Shown here piece after piece: positions 17,952 through 27,566 of a stretch of DNA of 55,479 nt; within the stretch, counting starts at the first letter, position 1, and each line of letters opens with the position of its first letter. The notes under the pieces are model-generated. The model made no database searches. It was not told the DNA's origin and saw only the letters and a list, made by a program, of their open reading frames with translations. Source of the stretch: an uncultured Oxalobacter sp. (GTDB lineage Bacteria; Pseudomonadota; Gammaproteobacteria; Burkholderiales; Burkholderiaceae_D); contig CAJKQK010000008.1 of assembly GCA_905202055.1 (NCBI GenBank), positions 1 through 55,479 on the forward strand, written 5' to 3'. A program made the position numbers and the translations under genes.

Positions 17952-20900
17952 ATGTGTGCGCAGGGTTTATACCGCTCCTCATTTGAACACGATGCCTGCG
18001 GCGTCGGTTTTGTCGCTCATATCAAAGGGGTCAAAAGCCATTCGATCGTCGAACAGGGGCTCCTTATTCTGAAAAATCTCGATCATCGCGGTGCTGTCGG
18101 TGCTGACAAGATGATGGGAGATGGTGCGGGTATCCTGATCCAGATACCTGACCAGTATTTCCGTCAGGAGATGGCAAGGCAGGGTGTCAGCCTGCCTCCT
18201 CCGGGTGAATATGGCGTCGGCATGATTTTCCTGCCCAAGGAGCATGCTTCCCGGCTGGCCTGTGAAAAGGAAATCGAACGGGCCGTGCGTGCTGAAAAAC
18301 AGGTGGTTCTCGGCTGGCGTGACGTTCCGGTCAATACGGAACTTCTGATGTCGGAAAAGGCGAGGGAAAAGGAACCGGTCATTCGCCAGATTTTCATCGG
18401 ACGCGGCCCTGACATCATGGTGACCGATGCACTCGAGCGGAAACTGTTCGTTATCCGAAAGGCTGCAGGTCATGCGATTCAGGCGCTCGATCTGAAGCAT
18501 TGCAAGGAATTTTTCGTACCCTCCATGTCGGCTCGGACGATCGTTTACAAAGGACTTTTGCTGGCCGATCAGGTCCAGGGCTATTATCTCGATTTGCAGG
18601 ATGAACGCTGTGTGTCGGCGCTCGCCCTCGTGCACCAGCGCTTTTCGACGAACACGTTTCCGGAGTGGCCACTCGCTCACCCATACCGCCTGATTGCGCA
18701 TAACGGCGAGATCAATACGGTCAAGGGGAATTTCAACTGGTTCCGGGCACGTGAAGGGCTGATGAATTCGGCTGTTCTGGGTGACGACCTTCAAAAACTG
18801 TACCCGCTCATGTATGAAGACCAGTCGGATACAGCATGTTTCGACAACGCGCTCGAGCTGCTTGTCATGTCGGGTTATCCGCTGGCGCACGCCATGATGA
18901 TGATGATTCCGGAAGCCTGGGAAAACCACAAGCTGATGGAAGACAACCGGCGCGCTTTTTATGAATACCATGCCGCCATGATGGAACCGTGGGATGGTCC
19001 TGCGGCGATAGCTTTTACCGACGGCCGCCAGATCGGCGGTTTGCTCGACAGGAATGGCTTGCGTCCTGCGCGTTATGTCATCACCGATGACGATTTGGTC
19101 GTCATGGCTTCGGAAACGGGGGTATTGCCGATTCCGGAATCGCACATCATCAAGAAATGGCGCTTGCAGCCCGGCAAGATGTTTTTGATCGATCTGGATG
19201 CCGGACGCATCATTGACGACAGCGAAATCAAAAGCATTTACGCCAATGCGCGGCCATATCGCGCATGGATCAATTCGGTCTGTATCCGTTTGCATGAGCT
19301 GAAAGAACACGCACATGACCTGTTTCGCTCTTCCGTACCGCTGATGGATCGCCAGCAGGCTTTCGGATTTACGCAGGAAGACCTGAAAATGCTTCTGCCT
19401 CCGATGGCCATGAATGGTGAAGAGGCAATCGGCTCGATGGGTAACGATGCCCCTCTGGCGGTCTTGTCGCACCATTCAAAACTCCTGTATGACTATTTTC
19501 GCCAGTCTTTCGCGCAGGTGACGAATCCGCCGGTCGATCCGATACGGGAAGAAATCATCATGTCCTTGCTCTCGTATATCGGACCGAAACCGAACCTGCT
19601 GGACACGAATAACGTGAACCCACCGATGCGGCTGGAAGTGACACAACCGATTCTGGGATTTGCCGAAATGGCGAGTATCCGGAATATCGATGCGTATACA
19701 AACGGCAAATTCCGTTCTTATGAACTGAATGTCTGCTATCCGGTTTCATGGGGGAAAATCGGTATCGAGGCCCACCTGGCTTCGCTGTGCGCCGAAGCAG
19801 TCGATGCCGTAAAATCCGGTCATAATATCCTGATCGTTTCCGACCGCCTGATCGGGCCGGACAATCTTGCCATTCCTGCGCTTCTGGCAACGTCCGCCAT
19901 TCATCAGGATCTAGTCGCCAAGGGATTACGCGCTTCTACCGGTCTGGTGGTGGAAACCGGATCGGCGAAGGAAACGCATCATTTCGCCTTGCTGGCAGGT
20001 TACGGGGCTGAAGCGGTTCATCCTTATCTGGCATTGGAAACGGTTTCAGAACTGGCGCCGAAACTGTCGGCTGACCTGACACCGGAAAAAGCGCAGGCCA
20101 ATTTCATCAAGGCGATCAATAAAGGTCTGATGAAGATCATGTCGAAAATGGGGATCGCGACATACCGTTCTTATTGCGGCGCGCAGATTTTCGAGGCGGT
20201 TGGCTTGTCCGGCGCGCTGGTCGACAAATATTTCAAGGGTACCGTTTCCAGTGTCGAAGGGATCGGTGTTTTTGAAATCGCGGAAGAATCACTGCGCTTG
20301 CATCGGGAAGCGTTCGGGAGGCATCAGCAGCCGGTGCGTTTTCTGGATGTCGGAGGCGAGTACGCTTTCCGTCATCAGGGCGAAGAGCATATGTTCACAC
20401 CGGATGCGATTGCCAAATTGCAGCATTCAGCAAGGGCGAACAATTATGCGACCTATAAGGAATACGCCCAGATTATCAATGACCAGTCACGTCGACAGAT
20501 GACCCTGCGGGGGTTGTTCGAATTCAAAATCGATCCGGTTCATGCCATTTCAATCGATGAAGTCGAACCGGCGAAGGAAATCGTCAGACGGTTCGCGACG
20601 GGTGCGATGTCACTGGGATCGATCAGTACGGAAGCACACGCTTCGCTTGCCATCGCGATGAACCGGATCGGTGGAAAATCCAATACCGGTGAAGGAGGAG
20701 AAGACCCGAGACGGTATGAAAATGAACTGGCGGGCATTCCGATCAGAAACGGTGAAACACTGTCGTCGATTCTTGGCAAGGATCGGGTCGTCTCCGATAT
20801 TGAACTGAAAGAAGGCGATTCCCTGCGTTCGAAGATCAAGCAGGTGGCATCAGGCCGTTTCGGTGTCACGGCCGAATATCTGAATTCTGCCGATGAAATC

Positions 20901-22637
20901 CAGATCAAGATGGCTCAGGGTGCAAAACCCGGGGAAGGCGGTCAGTTGCCAGGTGAAAAAGTCTCGGAATATATCGCCAGCATGCGGTTTTCCGTTCCGG
21001 GTGTCGGCCTGATTTCGCCCCCACCGCATCATGATATTTACTCGATCGAGGATTTGGCGCAACTGATTCACGATTTGAAAAACGTCAATCCGCGTGCAAC
21101 GATTTCGGTCAAACTGGTTTCCGAAGTCGGCGTCGGCACGATTGCCGCCGGGGTTGCCAAAGCCAAGGCCGACCATATCGTGATTTCCGGCCACGATGGC
21201 GGGACGGGCGCGTCGCCGCTGTCGTCGATCAAGCATACCGGTTCCCCTTGGGAAATCGGCCTGGCTGAAGCGCAACAGACATTAGTGCTTAACAATTTGC
21301 GTGGACGTGTCCGCATTCAGGCCGACGGCCAGATGAAGACCGGTCGTGATGTCGTGATAGCGGCAATTCTGGGTGCCGATGAAGTCGGTTTCGCCACAGC
21401 ACCGCTGGTCACGCAGGGTTGCATCATGATGCGCAAATGCCATCTGAATACCTGTCCGGTCGGGGTAGCGACGCAAGACCCGGAACTGAGAAAGAAATTT
21501 TCCGGCAAGCCGGAATACATCGTCAATTATCTTTTCTTCGTCGCTGAAGAAATGCGGCAAATCATGGCGCAGCTCGGCATCCGGAAATACGAGGATCTGA
21601 TCGGCCGCGTCGATTTGCTGGAAAAAGCGAAAGCCATTTCCAACTGGAAAGAGTCGGGACTGGATTTCAGCCGCCTCTTCTACGATCCGGTAGTGGATGG
21701 GAATGTCCATAAACGGCATTGTGAAACACAGGATCACGGTCTTGAAAAATCGATCGACAACCGTCTGATCGCACAGTCGGCGATTGCACTGGAAAACGGG
21801 GAAAAGATTTCTTTCATCTATCCGATCAAAAATGCCAACCGCAGTGTCGGCGCGATGCTTTCGGGTGAAGTTGCCAGACGGTTCGGTCATGACGGATTGC
21901 CGGACGACACGATCCATGTCCAGTTGCAGGGTACGGCAGGGCAGTCGGTCGGCGCTTTCCTGTCTCACGGCATCACACTGGATCTGGTCGGGGAAGCGAA
22001 TGATTATGTCGGAAAAGGCCTGTCAGGCGGGCGCATCATTATCCGGCCACACGCCCAGTTCCGCGGACAGCCCGATAAAAACATGATTGCCGGCAATACG
22101 GTTTTGTACGGGGCCATTTCCGGCGAGGCCTACATTTATGGTATTGCCGGTGAACGTTTTGCCGTGCGCAATTCCGGGGCACTGGCAGTGGTCGAGGGCT
22201 GTGGCGATCACGGTTGTGAATACATGACGGGCGGAACGGTCGTTGTACTGGGTGAAACCGGTCGCAATTTTGCGGCAGGGATGTCGGGAGGTATCGCCTA
22301 TGTTTACGATCCGGATAAAGCCTTCGGGCGCAAGTGCAATCTCTCCATGGTTTCTCTTGAGCCGGTTCTCTCCTGCTTCGATCAGGAAGCCAGTATCGAA
22401 AAAGCCGTCTGGCATCGTCTTGGCCTGAACGGAGAAGCACAGACAGATGAAATGATTCTCAAACAACTGATCGAAAATCATTTCACGCATACCGGCAGCA
22501 TGACAGCACGGTATTTGCTGGAAAACTGGTCGAATTGCCGTGAGGATTTCGTCAAGGTTTTCCCGATGGAATACAAGCGCGCTCTGAAGGAATTGTATTC
22601 GGAAAAAAATGAGAGAACGGATGTGGCGGCAGCCTGA
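17952..22637 (+). CDS. gltB: Glutamate synthase (NADPH) large subunit
   Basis: Converts 2-oxoglutarate plus glutamine into two glutamates; this alpha subunit holds both the amidotransferase and the synthase sites. From ATG 17952 (AAGAGG five bases upstream) it is 1561 residues. A short propeptide precedes C16 in HDACGVGFVAH, the N-terminal nucleophile after processing. The class II glutaminase domain (about 16-430) is followed by the central domain, the FMN synthase domain with GHDGGTGASPLSSIKH, the 3Fe-4S cysteines in GCIMMRKCHLNTCPVG, and the C-terminal GxGxG beta-helix (GGTVVVLGETGRNFAAGMSGG). It is full length and intact, followed by gltD after 38 bases. An alternative ATG at 17934 would ignore the ribosome-binding site. 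Confidence 0.97.
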   Translation: MCAQGLYRSSFEHDACGVGFVAHIKGVKSHSIVEQGLLILKNLDHRGAVGADKMMGDGAGILIQIPDQYFRQEMARQGVSLPPPGEYGVGMIFLPKEHASRLACEKEIERAVRAEKQVVLGWRDVPVNTELLMSEKAREKEPVIRQIFIGRGPDIMVTDALERKLFVIRKAAGHAIQALDLKHCKEFFVPSMSARTIVYKGLLLADQVQGYYLDLQDERCVSALALVHQRFSTNTFPEWPLAHPYRLIAHNGEINTVKGNFNWFRAREGLMNSAVLGDDLQKLYPLMYEDQSDTACFDNALELLVMSGYPLAHAMMMMIPEAWENHKLMEDNRRAFYEYHAAMMEPWDGPAAIAFTDGRQIGGLLDRNGLRPARYVITDDDLVVMASETGVLPIPESHIIKKWRLQPGKMFLIDLDAGRIIDDSEIKSIYANARPYRAWINSVCIRLHELKEHAHDLFRSSVPLMDRQQAFGFTQEDLKMLLPPMAMNGEEAIGSMGNDAPLAVLSHHSKLLYDYFRQSFAQVTNPPVDPIREEIIMSLLSYIGPKPNLLDTNNVNPPMRLEVTQPILGFAEMASIRNIDAYTNGKFRSYELNVCYPVSWGKIGIEAHLASLCAEAVDAVKSGHNILIVSDRLIGPDNLAIPALLATSAIHQDLVAKGLRASTGLVVETGSAKETHHFALLAGYGAEAVHPYLALETVSELAPKLSADLTPEKAQANFIKAINKGLMKIMSKMGIATYRSYCGAQIFEAVGLSGALVDKYFKGTVSSVEGIGVFEIAEESLRLHREAFGRHQQPVRFLDVGGEYAFRHQGEEHMFTPDAIAKLQHSARANNYATYKEYAQIINDQSRRQMTLRGLFEFKIDPVHAISIDEVEPAKEIVRRFATGAMSLGSISTEAHASLAIAMNRIGGKSNTGEGGEDPRRYENELAGIPIRNGETLSSILGKDRVVSDIELKEGDSLRSKIKQVASGRFGVTAEYLNSADEIQIKMAQGAKPGEGGQLPGEKVSEYIASMRFSVPGVGLISPPPHHDIYSIEDLAQLIHDLKNVNPRATISVKLVSEVGVGTIAAGVAKAKADHIVISGHDGGTGASPLSSIKHTGSPWEIGLAEAQQTLVLNNLRGRVRIQADGQMKTGRDVVIAAILGADEVGFATAPLVTQGCIMMRKCHLNTCPVGVATQDPELRKKFSGKPEYIVNYLFFVAEEMRQIMAQLGIRKYEDLIGRVDLLEKAKAISNWKESGLDFSRLFYDPVVDGNVHKRHCETQDHGLEKSIDNRLIAQSAIALENGEKISFIYPIKNANRSVGAMLSGEVARRFGHDGLPDDTIHVQLQGTAGQSVGAFLSHGITLDLVGEANDYVGKGLSGGRIIIRPHAQFRGQPDKNMIAGNTVLYGAISGEAYIYGIAGERFAVRNSGALAVVEGCGDHGCEYMTGGTVVVLGETGRNFAAGMSGGIAYVYDPDKAFGRKCNLSMVSLEPVLSCFDQEASIEKAVWHRLGLNGEAQTDEMILKQLIENHFTHTGSMTARYLLENWSNCREDFVKVFPMEYKRALKELYSEKNERTDVAAA

Positions 22638-22675
22638 ACCGGTCATAGTCAGGAAAAAGCGGATTGAGGTGAAAA

Positions 22676-24130
22676 ATGGGAAAAGTAACTGGGTTCATGG
22701 AATTTGACCGTATCGAGGAAACGCATCTGGTACCAGCTCAGAGGATCAAAAATTACAGGGAATTCACGATGACGCTGGTGGACAATCAGGCTCGTGAACA
22801 GGGGGCACGCTGTATGGATTGCGGGACTCCTTTCTGTAACAACGCGTGCCCGATTCATAATCTGATTCCGGACTGGAACGATCTGGTTTATCGTGGCGAG
22901 TACAAACTGGCGCTCGACAAATTGCAGGCGACGAACAATTTTCCGGAATTCACTGGCCGGATTTGTCCTGCGCCATGTGAGCCTGCCTGTTGTCTGGGTG
23001 TAATCGGGGAGCCGGTCGGCATCCGTTCCATCGAACGTTTCATTATTGAAAAGGGCTGGGAAGAAGGCTGGGTTGTTCCCCATCCTGCAAAGGTAAAGTC
23101 TGGCAGGAAAGTGGCGATTGTCGGTTCGGGCCCTGCCGGTCTGGCGGCAGCCCAGCAACTCGCGCGTGCCGGACATGATGTCGTCGTTTACGAAAAGAAC
23201 GATAAAATCGGTGGGCTGCTGCGGTACGGTATTCCCGATTTCAAACTGGAAAAACAGATTGTCGATCGCAGGCTGGAGCAGATGAGAGCGGAAGGTGTCG
23301 TTTTTCGCACGAGTGTTCTGGTCGGCAAGGTTTTGCCGCCTCATATCCAGAATATGGCGACTGAAGTCATCGATCCGGAAACGCTTAAAGAAGAATTCGA
23401 TGCCGTCATTCTGGCATGCGGAGCAGAACAGCCAAGAACGCTGGATGTGCCGGGTGCGGATCTGCAGGGCGTTCATTATGCAATGGAATTTTTGTGTGCA
23501 CAGAACCGCAAGGATGCGGGAGAAAGGGGAAAGAACCGGCTTTCCGCTGAAGGCAAACGGGTCGTCATCATCGGTGGCGGCGATACGGGTTCGGACTGTG
23601 TCGGGATCGCAAACCGTCAGGGGGCGGCCAGCATTTTACAAATCGATCGCAATGCAAAATTGCCCGACACTATCGACAAGTCTCTGGTCTGGCCATACTG
23701 GCCGAAACAGTTCACGGTTTCTTCTTCACAGGAAGAAGGCTGCGAACGGGATTTCCGGATTCAGACAAAACGTATAGAAGGGAAACGCGGCAAGGTCGAG
23801 AAAATCATAGCCTGTCGGGTCAATTCGGTTGGCGGTCGCTATGTCGATGAACCCGGCAGTGAATTTTCGATTGAGACGGATATGGTCTTGCTGGCAATGG
23901 GATTTTCGGCGCCTGCCGGTACGGTACTTGATGCGTTCGGTGTGCAAAAGGATATGGCGGGCAATGCCATGGCTGCAAAGGCAGGGGAAAACCGTTTTCA
24001 GACCTCGGTCGAAAAAGTGTTTGCAGCAGGCGATGCCCGTCGTGGGCAATCACTGGTTGTATGGGCTCTGCATGAAGGCAGGGAATGTGCGGCAGCCGTC
24101 GATCGCTTTTTGATGGAAAGGACAAATTAA
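22676..24130 (+). CDS. gltD: Glutamate synthase (NADPH) small subunit
   Basis: The 484-residue beta subunit takes electrons from NADPH through FAD and passes them by iron-sulfur clusters to GltB. N-terminal cysteines CMDCGTPFCNNACP (about 43-56) and CPAPCEPACC (about 100-109) match the two 4Fe-4S sites. VAIVGSGPAGLAAAQQLA near 143 is the FAD-binding Rossmann motif, and VVIIGGGDTGSDCVG near 298 the NADPH-binding one. The C-terminal FAD motif shows as KVFAAGDARRGQSLVVWAL. Start ATG 22676 has GAGG upstream. It is cotranscribed with gltB, and no terminator is obvious before dapA. Confidence 0.96.
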   Translation: MGKVTGFMEFDRIEETHLVPAQRIKNYREFTMTLVDNQAREQGARCMDCGTPFCNNACPIHNLIPDWNDLVYRGEYKLALDKLQATNNFPEFTGRICPAPCEPACCLGVIGEPVGIRSIERFIIEKGWEEGWVVPHPAKVKSGRKVAIVGSGPAGLAAAQQLARAGHDVVVYEKNDKIGGLLRYGIPDFKLEKQIVDRRLEQMRAEGVVFRTSVLVGKVLPPHIQNMATEVIDPETLKEEFDAVILACGAEQPRTLDVPGADLQGVHYAMEFLCAQNRKDAGERGKNRLSAEGKRVVIIGGGDTGSDCVGIANRQGAASILQIDRNAKLPDTIDKSLVWPYWPKQFTVSSSQEEGCERDFRIQTKRIEGKRGKVEKIIACRVNSVGGRYVDEPGSEFSIETDMVLLAMGFSAPAGTVLDAFGVQKDMAGNAMAAKAGENRFQTSVEKVFAAGDARRGQSLVVWALHEGRECAAAVDRFLMERTN

Positions 24131-24288
24131 CAATCTGATACAAAAATCGCATCCAATGTCGTCAATTATTGATGGCGGTCTGTTATATTGTGTCCGTTAA
24201 GGTAGTATCATTGCTGGCAATTAAATAATGGTGCCATTGTGTCCGGCATCCGTTAAAATATTTCTTTTAATATTCAATTCATATCATT

Positions 24289-25170
24289 ATGAAAATCCAG
24301 GGCAGCATAGTTGCACTAGTCACTCCAATGAATACCGATGGCAGCGTCGATCTCGACAGCATGCGTCGCCTGATGGACTGGCAGATTGCAGAAGGTACGG
24401 ACGCTTTCGTCATTGTCGGAACAACTGGCGAATCGCCTACGGTCAATGTAGATGAACACGCCGAACTGATTCGCGTCGCGGTCGAGCATTCCGGCAAACG
24501 GGTGCCGATTATCGCCGGTGCCGGTGGCAATTCGACAGCGGAAGCCATCGTCTTGACCCGTTATTCCAAAATGGCTGGCGCAGATGCGACTTTGCAGGTC
24601 GTCCCTTATTACAACAAACCGACCCAGGAAGGCATGTTCCAGCATTTCAAAAGCATTGCCGAAGCAGTCGATTTGCCGGTCATTCTCTATAATGTTCCGG
24701 GCAGAACGGTTGCCGATATGTCCAACGAGACAATCGTGAGATTGTCGCAGGTGAAAAACATTATCGGCGTCAAGGACGCGACGGGTAACATCGCCCGCGG
24801 CATCGATCTGTTGCGTCGGGTGCCTGACGACTTTTCCGTTTTTTCGGGAGACGACTCCACGGCCATGGCGCTCATGTTGTGCGGTGCGAAAGGCAATATT
24901 TCGGTTGTCGCCAACGTCGCTCCGAAGAACATGCATCTGATGTGCGCTGCGGCAATCAAGGGCGATATCGCAACCGCGCGCAAGCTGAACAATCTGATGT
25001 TGCCACTGAGCCAGCAATTGTTTGTCGAACCCAATCCGATTCCTGTCAAATGGGCAATGAAGGAAATGGGTATCATTCCTTCAGGAATCCGCCTTCCGCT
25101 GGTGACGCTTTCCGAAATGTATCAGGATGGCGTTCGCAAGGCATTGAAAGAAAGTGGTGTGCTCGCCTGA
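24289..25170 (+). CDS. dapA: 4-hydroxy-tetrahydrodipicolinate synthase
   Basis: Condenses pyruvate with aspartate semialdehyde, the first committed step to lysine and diaminopimelate for the cell wall. A 293-residue TIM barrel of standard length. GTTGESPTV (44-52) binds substrate, Y134 in ILYNVPGRT is the proton relay, and K162 in GVKDATGN forms the Schiff base with pyruvate. It heads the conserved betaproteobacterial cluster dapA-bamC-MBL hydrolase. No lysine riboswitch was seen in the 158 bases upstream. Confidence 0.96.
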   Translation: MKIQGSIVALVTPMNTDGSVDLDSMRRLMDWQIAEGTDAFVIVGTTGESPTVNVDEHAELIRVAVEHSGKRVPIIAGAGGNSTAEAIVLTRYSKMAGADATLQVVPYYNKPTQEGMFQHFKSIAEAVDLPVILYNVPGRTVADMSNETIVRLSQVKNIIGVKDATGNIARGIDLLRRVPDDFSVFSGDDSTAMALMLCGAKGNISVVANVAPKNMHLMCAAAIKGDIATARKLNNLMLPLSQQLFVEPNPIPVKWAMKEMGIIPSGIRLPLVTLSEMYQDGVRKALKESGVLA

Positions 25171-25236
25171 TCGGTGGCGACCAATACAGTCTAAATTGAG
25201 TTTCCATATTTCATGGACGACGGGAAGTTGACACTT

Positions 25237-26409
25237 ATGGTTTTGAACAAAAAAGTTGGTTCTCTTTTATTGGGATCGTTGACAGTCATAAGCTTGACGT
25301 CCTGTAGTGCATTCGACTCCCTGCTGGAAGCGGATCGTATCGATTACAAGAGCGCGACACCGAAGACTCCGGGCCAAAGGCTGGAAATCCCGCCTGATCT
25401 GACCCAGATGCAAAGGGATAACCGGTATTCAATTCCATCTTCTTCAGGCGTGGTAACCGCGTCGGGTTATAACCAGCAACAACAGGAAGTACGACCGGCT
25501 TTGGCAGGTTCGCCGGGTGTCGTCGCGCCGAAAGAGGCAACGGACATTCGTATCGAAAAACATGGCAGTCAGCGCTGGCTGGTCGTCAATCGGTCTCCTG
25601 AAGTGTTGTGGCCCGAAATCAAGGAATTCTGGCAGGACAATGGTTTCCTGATCAATGTAGATTCCCCTGACACTGGTATTATGGAAACGGACTGGGCGGA
25701 AAATCGTGCCAAGATCCCTCAGGATTTCATCCGCCGGACTTTGGGCAAGGTACTTGATTCATTATATTCCACCGGTGAACGCGATAAATTCAGAACCCGT
25801 CTGGAACGTAATGCCGACGGCACGACCGAAATTTACATCAGCCACCGTGGCGCACAGGAAGAACTCGTTGGTGTAAACCAGGATTCGACTGTTTGGACGG
25901 CCCGTCCGTCCGATCCCGAGCTGGAAGCGGAATTCCTGTCCCGTCTGATGGTTCAGTTAAGCGATATCAACCAGAAAGAAAAGGTCAAGGCCAAGGCGCT
26001 TGCGGAAAGCAAAACCGTTGTGCTGGCGCCCAAAGCCACTCTGGTCAAGGAAAATGATACTTCCAAGGTTGTCGTCCATGAACCTTTCGACCGTGTCTGG
26101 CGTCGTGTCGGCCTTGCTCTGGATCGTGTCGGCTTTACTGTTGAAGACCGCGACCGTTCGAAGGGTCTGTATTACGTCCGTTACGTCGATCAGGACAAGG
26201 ATGCGAAAAATACCCCGGCGAAGCAAAAAGGCTTCTTCGAGAAAATGTTTACTTTCTCTGAAAATGAAAAAGTCGCCCAGCGTTTCCAGATTGCTGTCAG
26301 GGAATTTGATGGCAAATGCGATATCGTTGTCCTGACTGACAAGGGACAGCCTGAAACAACATCGACAGGCAAGAAGATTGTGAACCTGTTGTATGAGCAG
26401 TTGCGCTAA
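25237..26409 (+). CDS. bamC: Outer-membrane assembly lipoprotein BamC
   Basis: A lipoprotein of the BAM complex that inserts beta-barrel proteins into the outer membrane. From ATG 25237 (GGGAAG nine bases upstream) it has 390 residues. The signal peptide MVLNKKVGSLLLGSLTVISLTSC ends in the lipobox LTSC. Next comes the extended BamC N-terminal segment, DRIDYKSATPKTPGQRLEIPPDLT, which lies along BamD. Two helix-grip domains follow (about 110-220 and 265-385), ending IVNLLYEQLR. It is longer than E. coli BamC (344), as is common in this class. It lies between dapA and the MBL gene. Confidence 0.93.
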   Translation: MVLNKKVGSLLLGSLTVISLTSCSAFDSLLEADRIDYKSATPKTPGQRLEIPPDLTQMQRDNRYSIPSSSGVVTASGYNQQQQEVRPALAGSPGVVAPKEATDIRIEKHGSQRWLVVNRSPEVLWPEIKEFWQDNGFLINVDSPDTGIMETDWAENRAKIPQDFIRRTLGKVLDSLYSTGERDKFRTRLERNADGTTEIYISHRGAQEELVGVNQDSTVWTARPSDPELEAEFLSRLMVQLSDINQKEKVKAKALAESKTVVLAPKATLVKENDTSKVVVHEPFDRVWRRVGLALDRVGFTVEDRDRSKGLYYVRYVDQDKDAKNTPAKQKGFFEKMFTFSENEKVAQRFQIAVREFDGKCDIVVLTDKGQPETTSTGKKIVNLLYEQLR

Positions 26410-26433
26410 AACTTTTTTGAGTGGCGATCCGGT

Positions 26434-27216
26434 TTGAGGTTTACAAGTTTGGGGAGTGGCAGCAAGGGTAATTCCTTGCTGGTGTCGACGGAAGACGGTC
26501 TGACGTCCACGACCGTTATGATGGATTGCGGTTTCGGGATACGGGAGATAACCCGGCGGCTGAAACGGGCCGGTTGCGAGCCGGCCGATCTGTCTGCCAT
26601 TGTCGTCACTCACGAGCATAGCGACCATGCGGGAAGTGCCCTGACGCTGGCAAAACGATATCAGATCCCCCTCTGGATGAGTTACGGTACTTTTCAATCT
26701 CTCGGAAAAGATTTTTCCGGGGTCGAACTCAATTTCTGCCGCGACGGCGATTCTTTTTCCGTCAATGATTTTCAAATCAATGCGTTCACGGTTTCTCACG
26801 ATGCACGGGAACCGCTCCAGTTTTCCATTTGTGATGGTCATGTCAAATTCGGGATGTTGACCGATACGGGTCAGGTAACCCCACATATTTCAAATGCCCT
26901 GGCAGGGTGCGATGCTCTCATGATCGAATGCAATTACGATGAGCAAATGCTTGAAAAATCAGTTTATCCTTATTACCTGAAAAAACGGATCAGCAGTATT
27001 TACGGGCATTTATCCAATGACTGTGCAGCCGGTTTTCTGAATGAATATGGTTCTTCACACCTGAAAACCATTATAGGGGCACATTTGAGCCAGAATAACA
27101 ATTTGCCTGAACTGGCGAAAAGGGCAATCGATGCTGTTGTCGGCAGCAATGCAATCGAGGTAGTGATTGCTACACAGGAAGAAGGATTCGGCTGGATGAA
27201 ACTCGCTGGAATCTGA
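26434..27216 (+). CDS. MBL-fold metallo-hydrolase (YycJ/WalJ-like)
   Basis: A 260-residue metallo-beta-lactamase-fold hydrolase of the group that includes YycJ and related nucleases or phosphodiesterases. It starts LRFTSLGSGSKGNS, the family's opening strand, carries the zinc motif HEHSDHAGS near residue 60, MLTDTGQV near 142 and IECNYDEQML near 165. The start codon is TTG 26434 with only a weak ribosome-binding site; no ATG fits the family N-terminus. It lies 24 bases after bamC and is probably cotranscribed with dapA-bamC. The substrate is unknown; DNA or cyclic-nucleotide processing would be a guess. Confidence 0.88.
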   Translation: MRFTSLGSGSKGNSLLVSTEDGLTSTTVMMDCGFGIREITRRLKRAGCEPADLSAIVVTHEHSDHAGSALTLAKRYQIPLWMSYGTFQSLGKDFSGVELNFCRDGDSFSVNDFQINAFTVSHDAREPLQFSICDGHVKFGMLTDTGQVTPHISNALAGCDALMIECNYDEQMLEKSVYPYYLKKRISSIYGHLSNDCAAGFLNEYGSSHLKTIIGAHLSQNNNLPELAKRAIDAVVGSNAIEVVIATQEEGFGWMKLAGI

Positions 27217-27244
27217 CGGTCGGAAGTGACCGTTTCGGGACAAG

Positions 27245-27275
27245 AAAAAAGCCGATCCGAAGATCGGCTTTTTTT
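27245..27275. terminator. Bidirectional intrinsic terminator between convergent genes
   Basis: Stem AAAAAAGCCGATC (27245-27257), loop CGAA, GATCGGCTTTTTT (27262-27274). A- and T-runs on both sides serve both the MBL gene on the plus strand and the lipoprotein gene on the minus strand. Confidence 0.9.
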
Positions 27276-27287
27276 GCGGAGCAAGAA

Positions 27288-27566
27288 TTATTTCTTGGCA
27301 GCGTCTTTGGCAGCAGTAGCGGCGTCTTTAGCAGCGCCAGCAGCGTCTTTGGCTGCGTCTTTAGCGGAAGCAGCTGCGTCTTTGGCAGCGTCTTTAGCAT
27401 CAGCAGCAGCATCTTTAGCAGCAGGAGCAGCAGCGTCTTTAGCTGGAGCAGCAGGAGCAGCAGCTGGAGTTGCTTCAGCAGGTTTTTTTTCAGCTGGTTT
27501 TTCGCCAACTTTACATGCGGTCAGAGCCAGAGCCATCAGGCCAACGAGCAATAAAGACTTTTTCAT
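27288..27566 (-). CDS. Small Ala/Lys/Asp-repeat lipoprotein
   Basis: A 92-residue predicted lipoprotein of unknown function. The signal peptide MKKSLLLVGLMALALTAC ends in lipobox LTAC, followed by a Pro/Ala/Lys spacer (about 19-42) and a C-terminal half built of eight KDAA units (for example AKDAAKDAAASAKDAAKD). Charged residues recur every 3-5 positions, so it should form a long amphipathic helix, as in LEA-like or Lpp-like envelope proteins. Residue +2 after the cysteine is K, not D, which argues for outer-membrane sorting. AAGGA lies 5-6 bases before the ATG. The DNA is correspondingly repetitive (GCGTCTTTRGC units), so length may vary between strains. Monocistronic, with its own terminator. 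Confidence 0.88.
   Translation of the reverse strand: MKKSLLLVGLMALALTACKVGEKPAEKKPAEATPAAAPAAPAKDAAAPAAKDAAADAKDAAKDAAASAKDAAKDAAGAAKDAATAAKDAAKK

Noticed and set aside
17979..19475. Long minus-strand open frame (498 codons) opposite gltB
   Set aside because: It lies wholly within the clear gltB gene and has no family motif; a shadow of codon bias.
24131..24288. Lysine riboswitch upstream of dapA
   Set aside because: The leader is short and lacks the conserved lysine-riboswitch core; nothing in it folds that way by eye.
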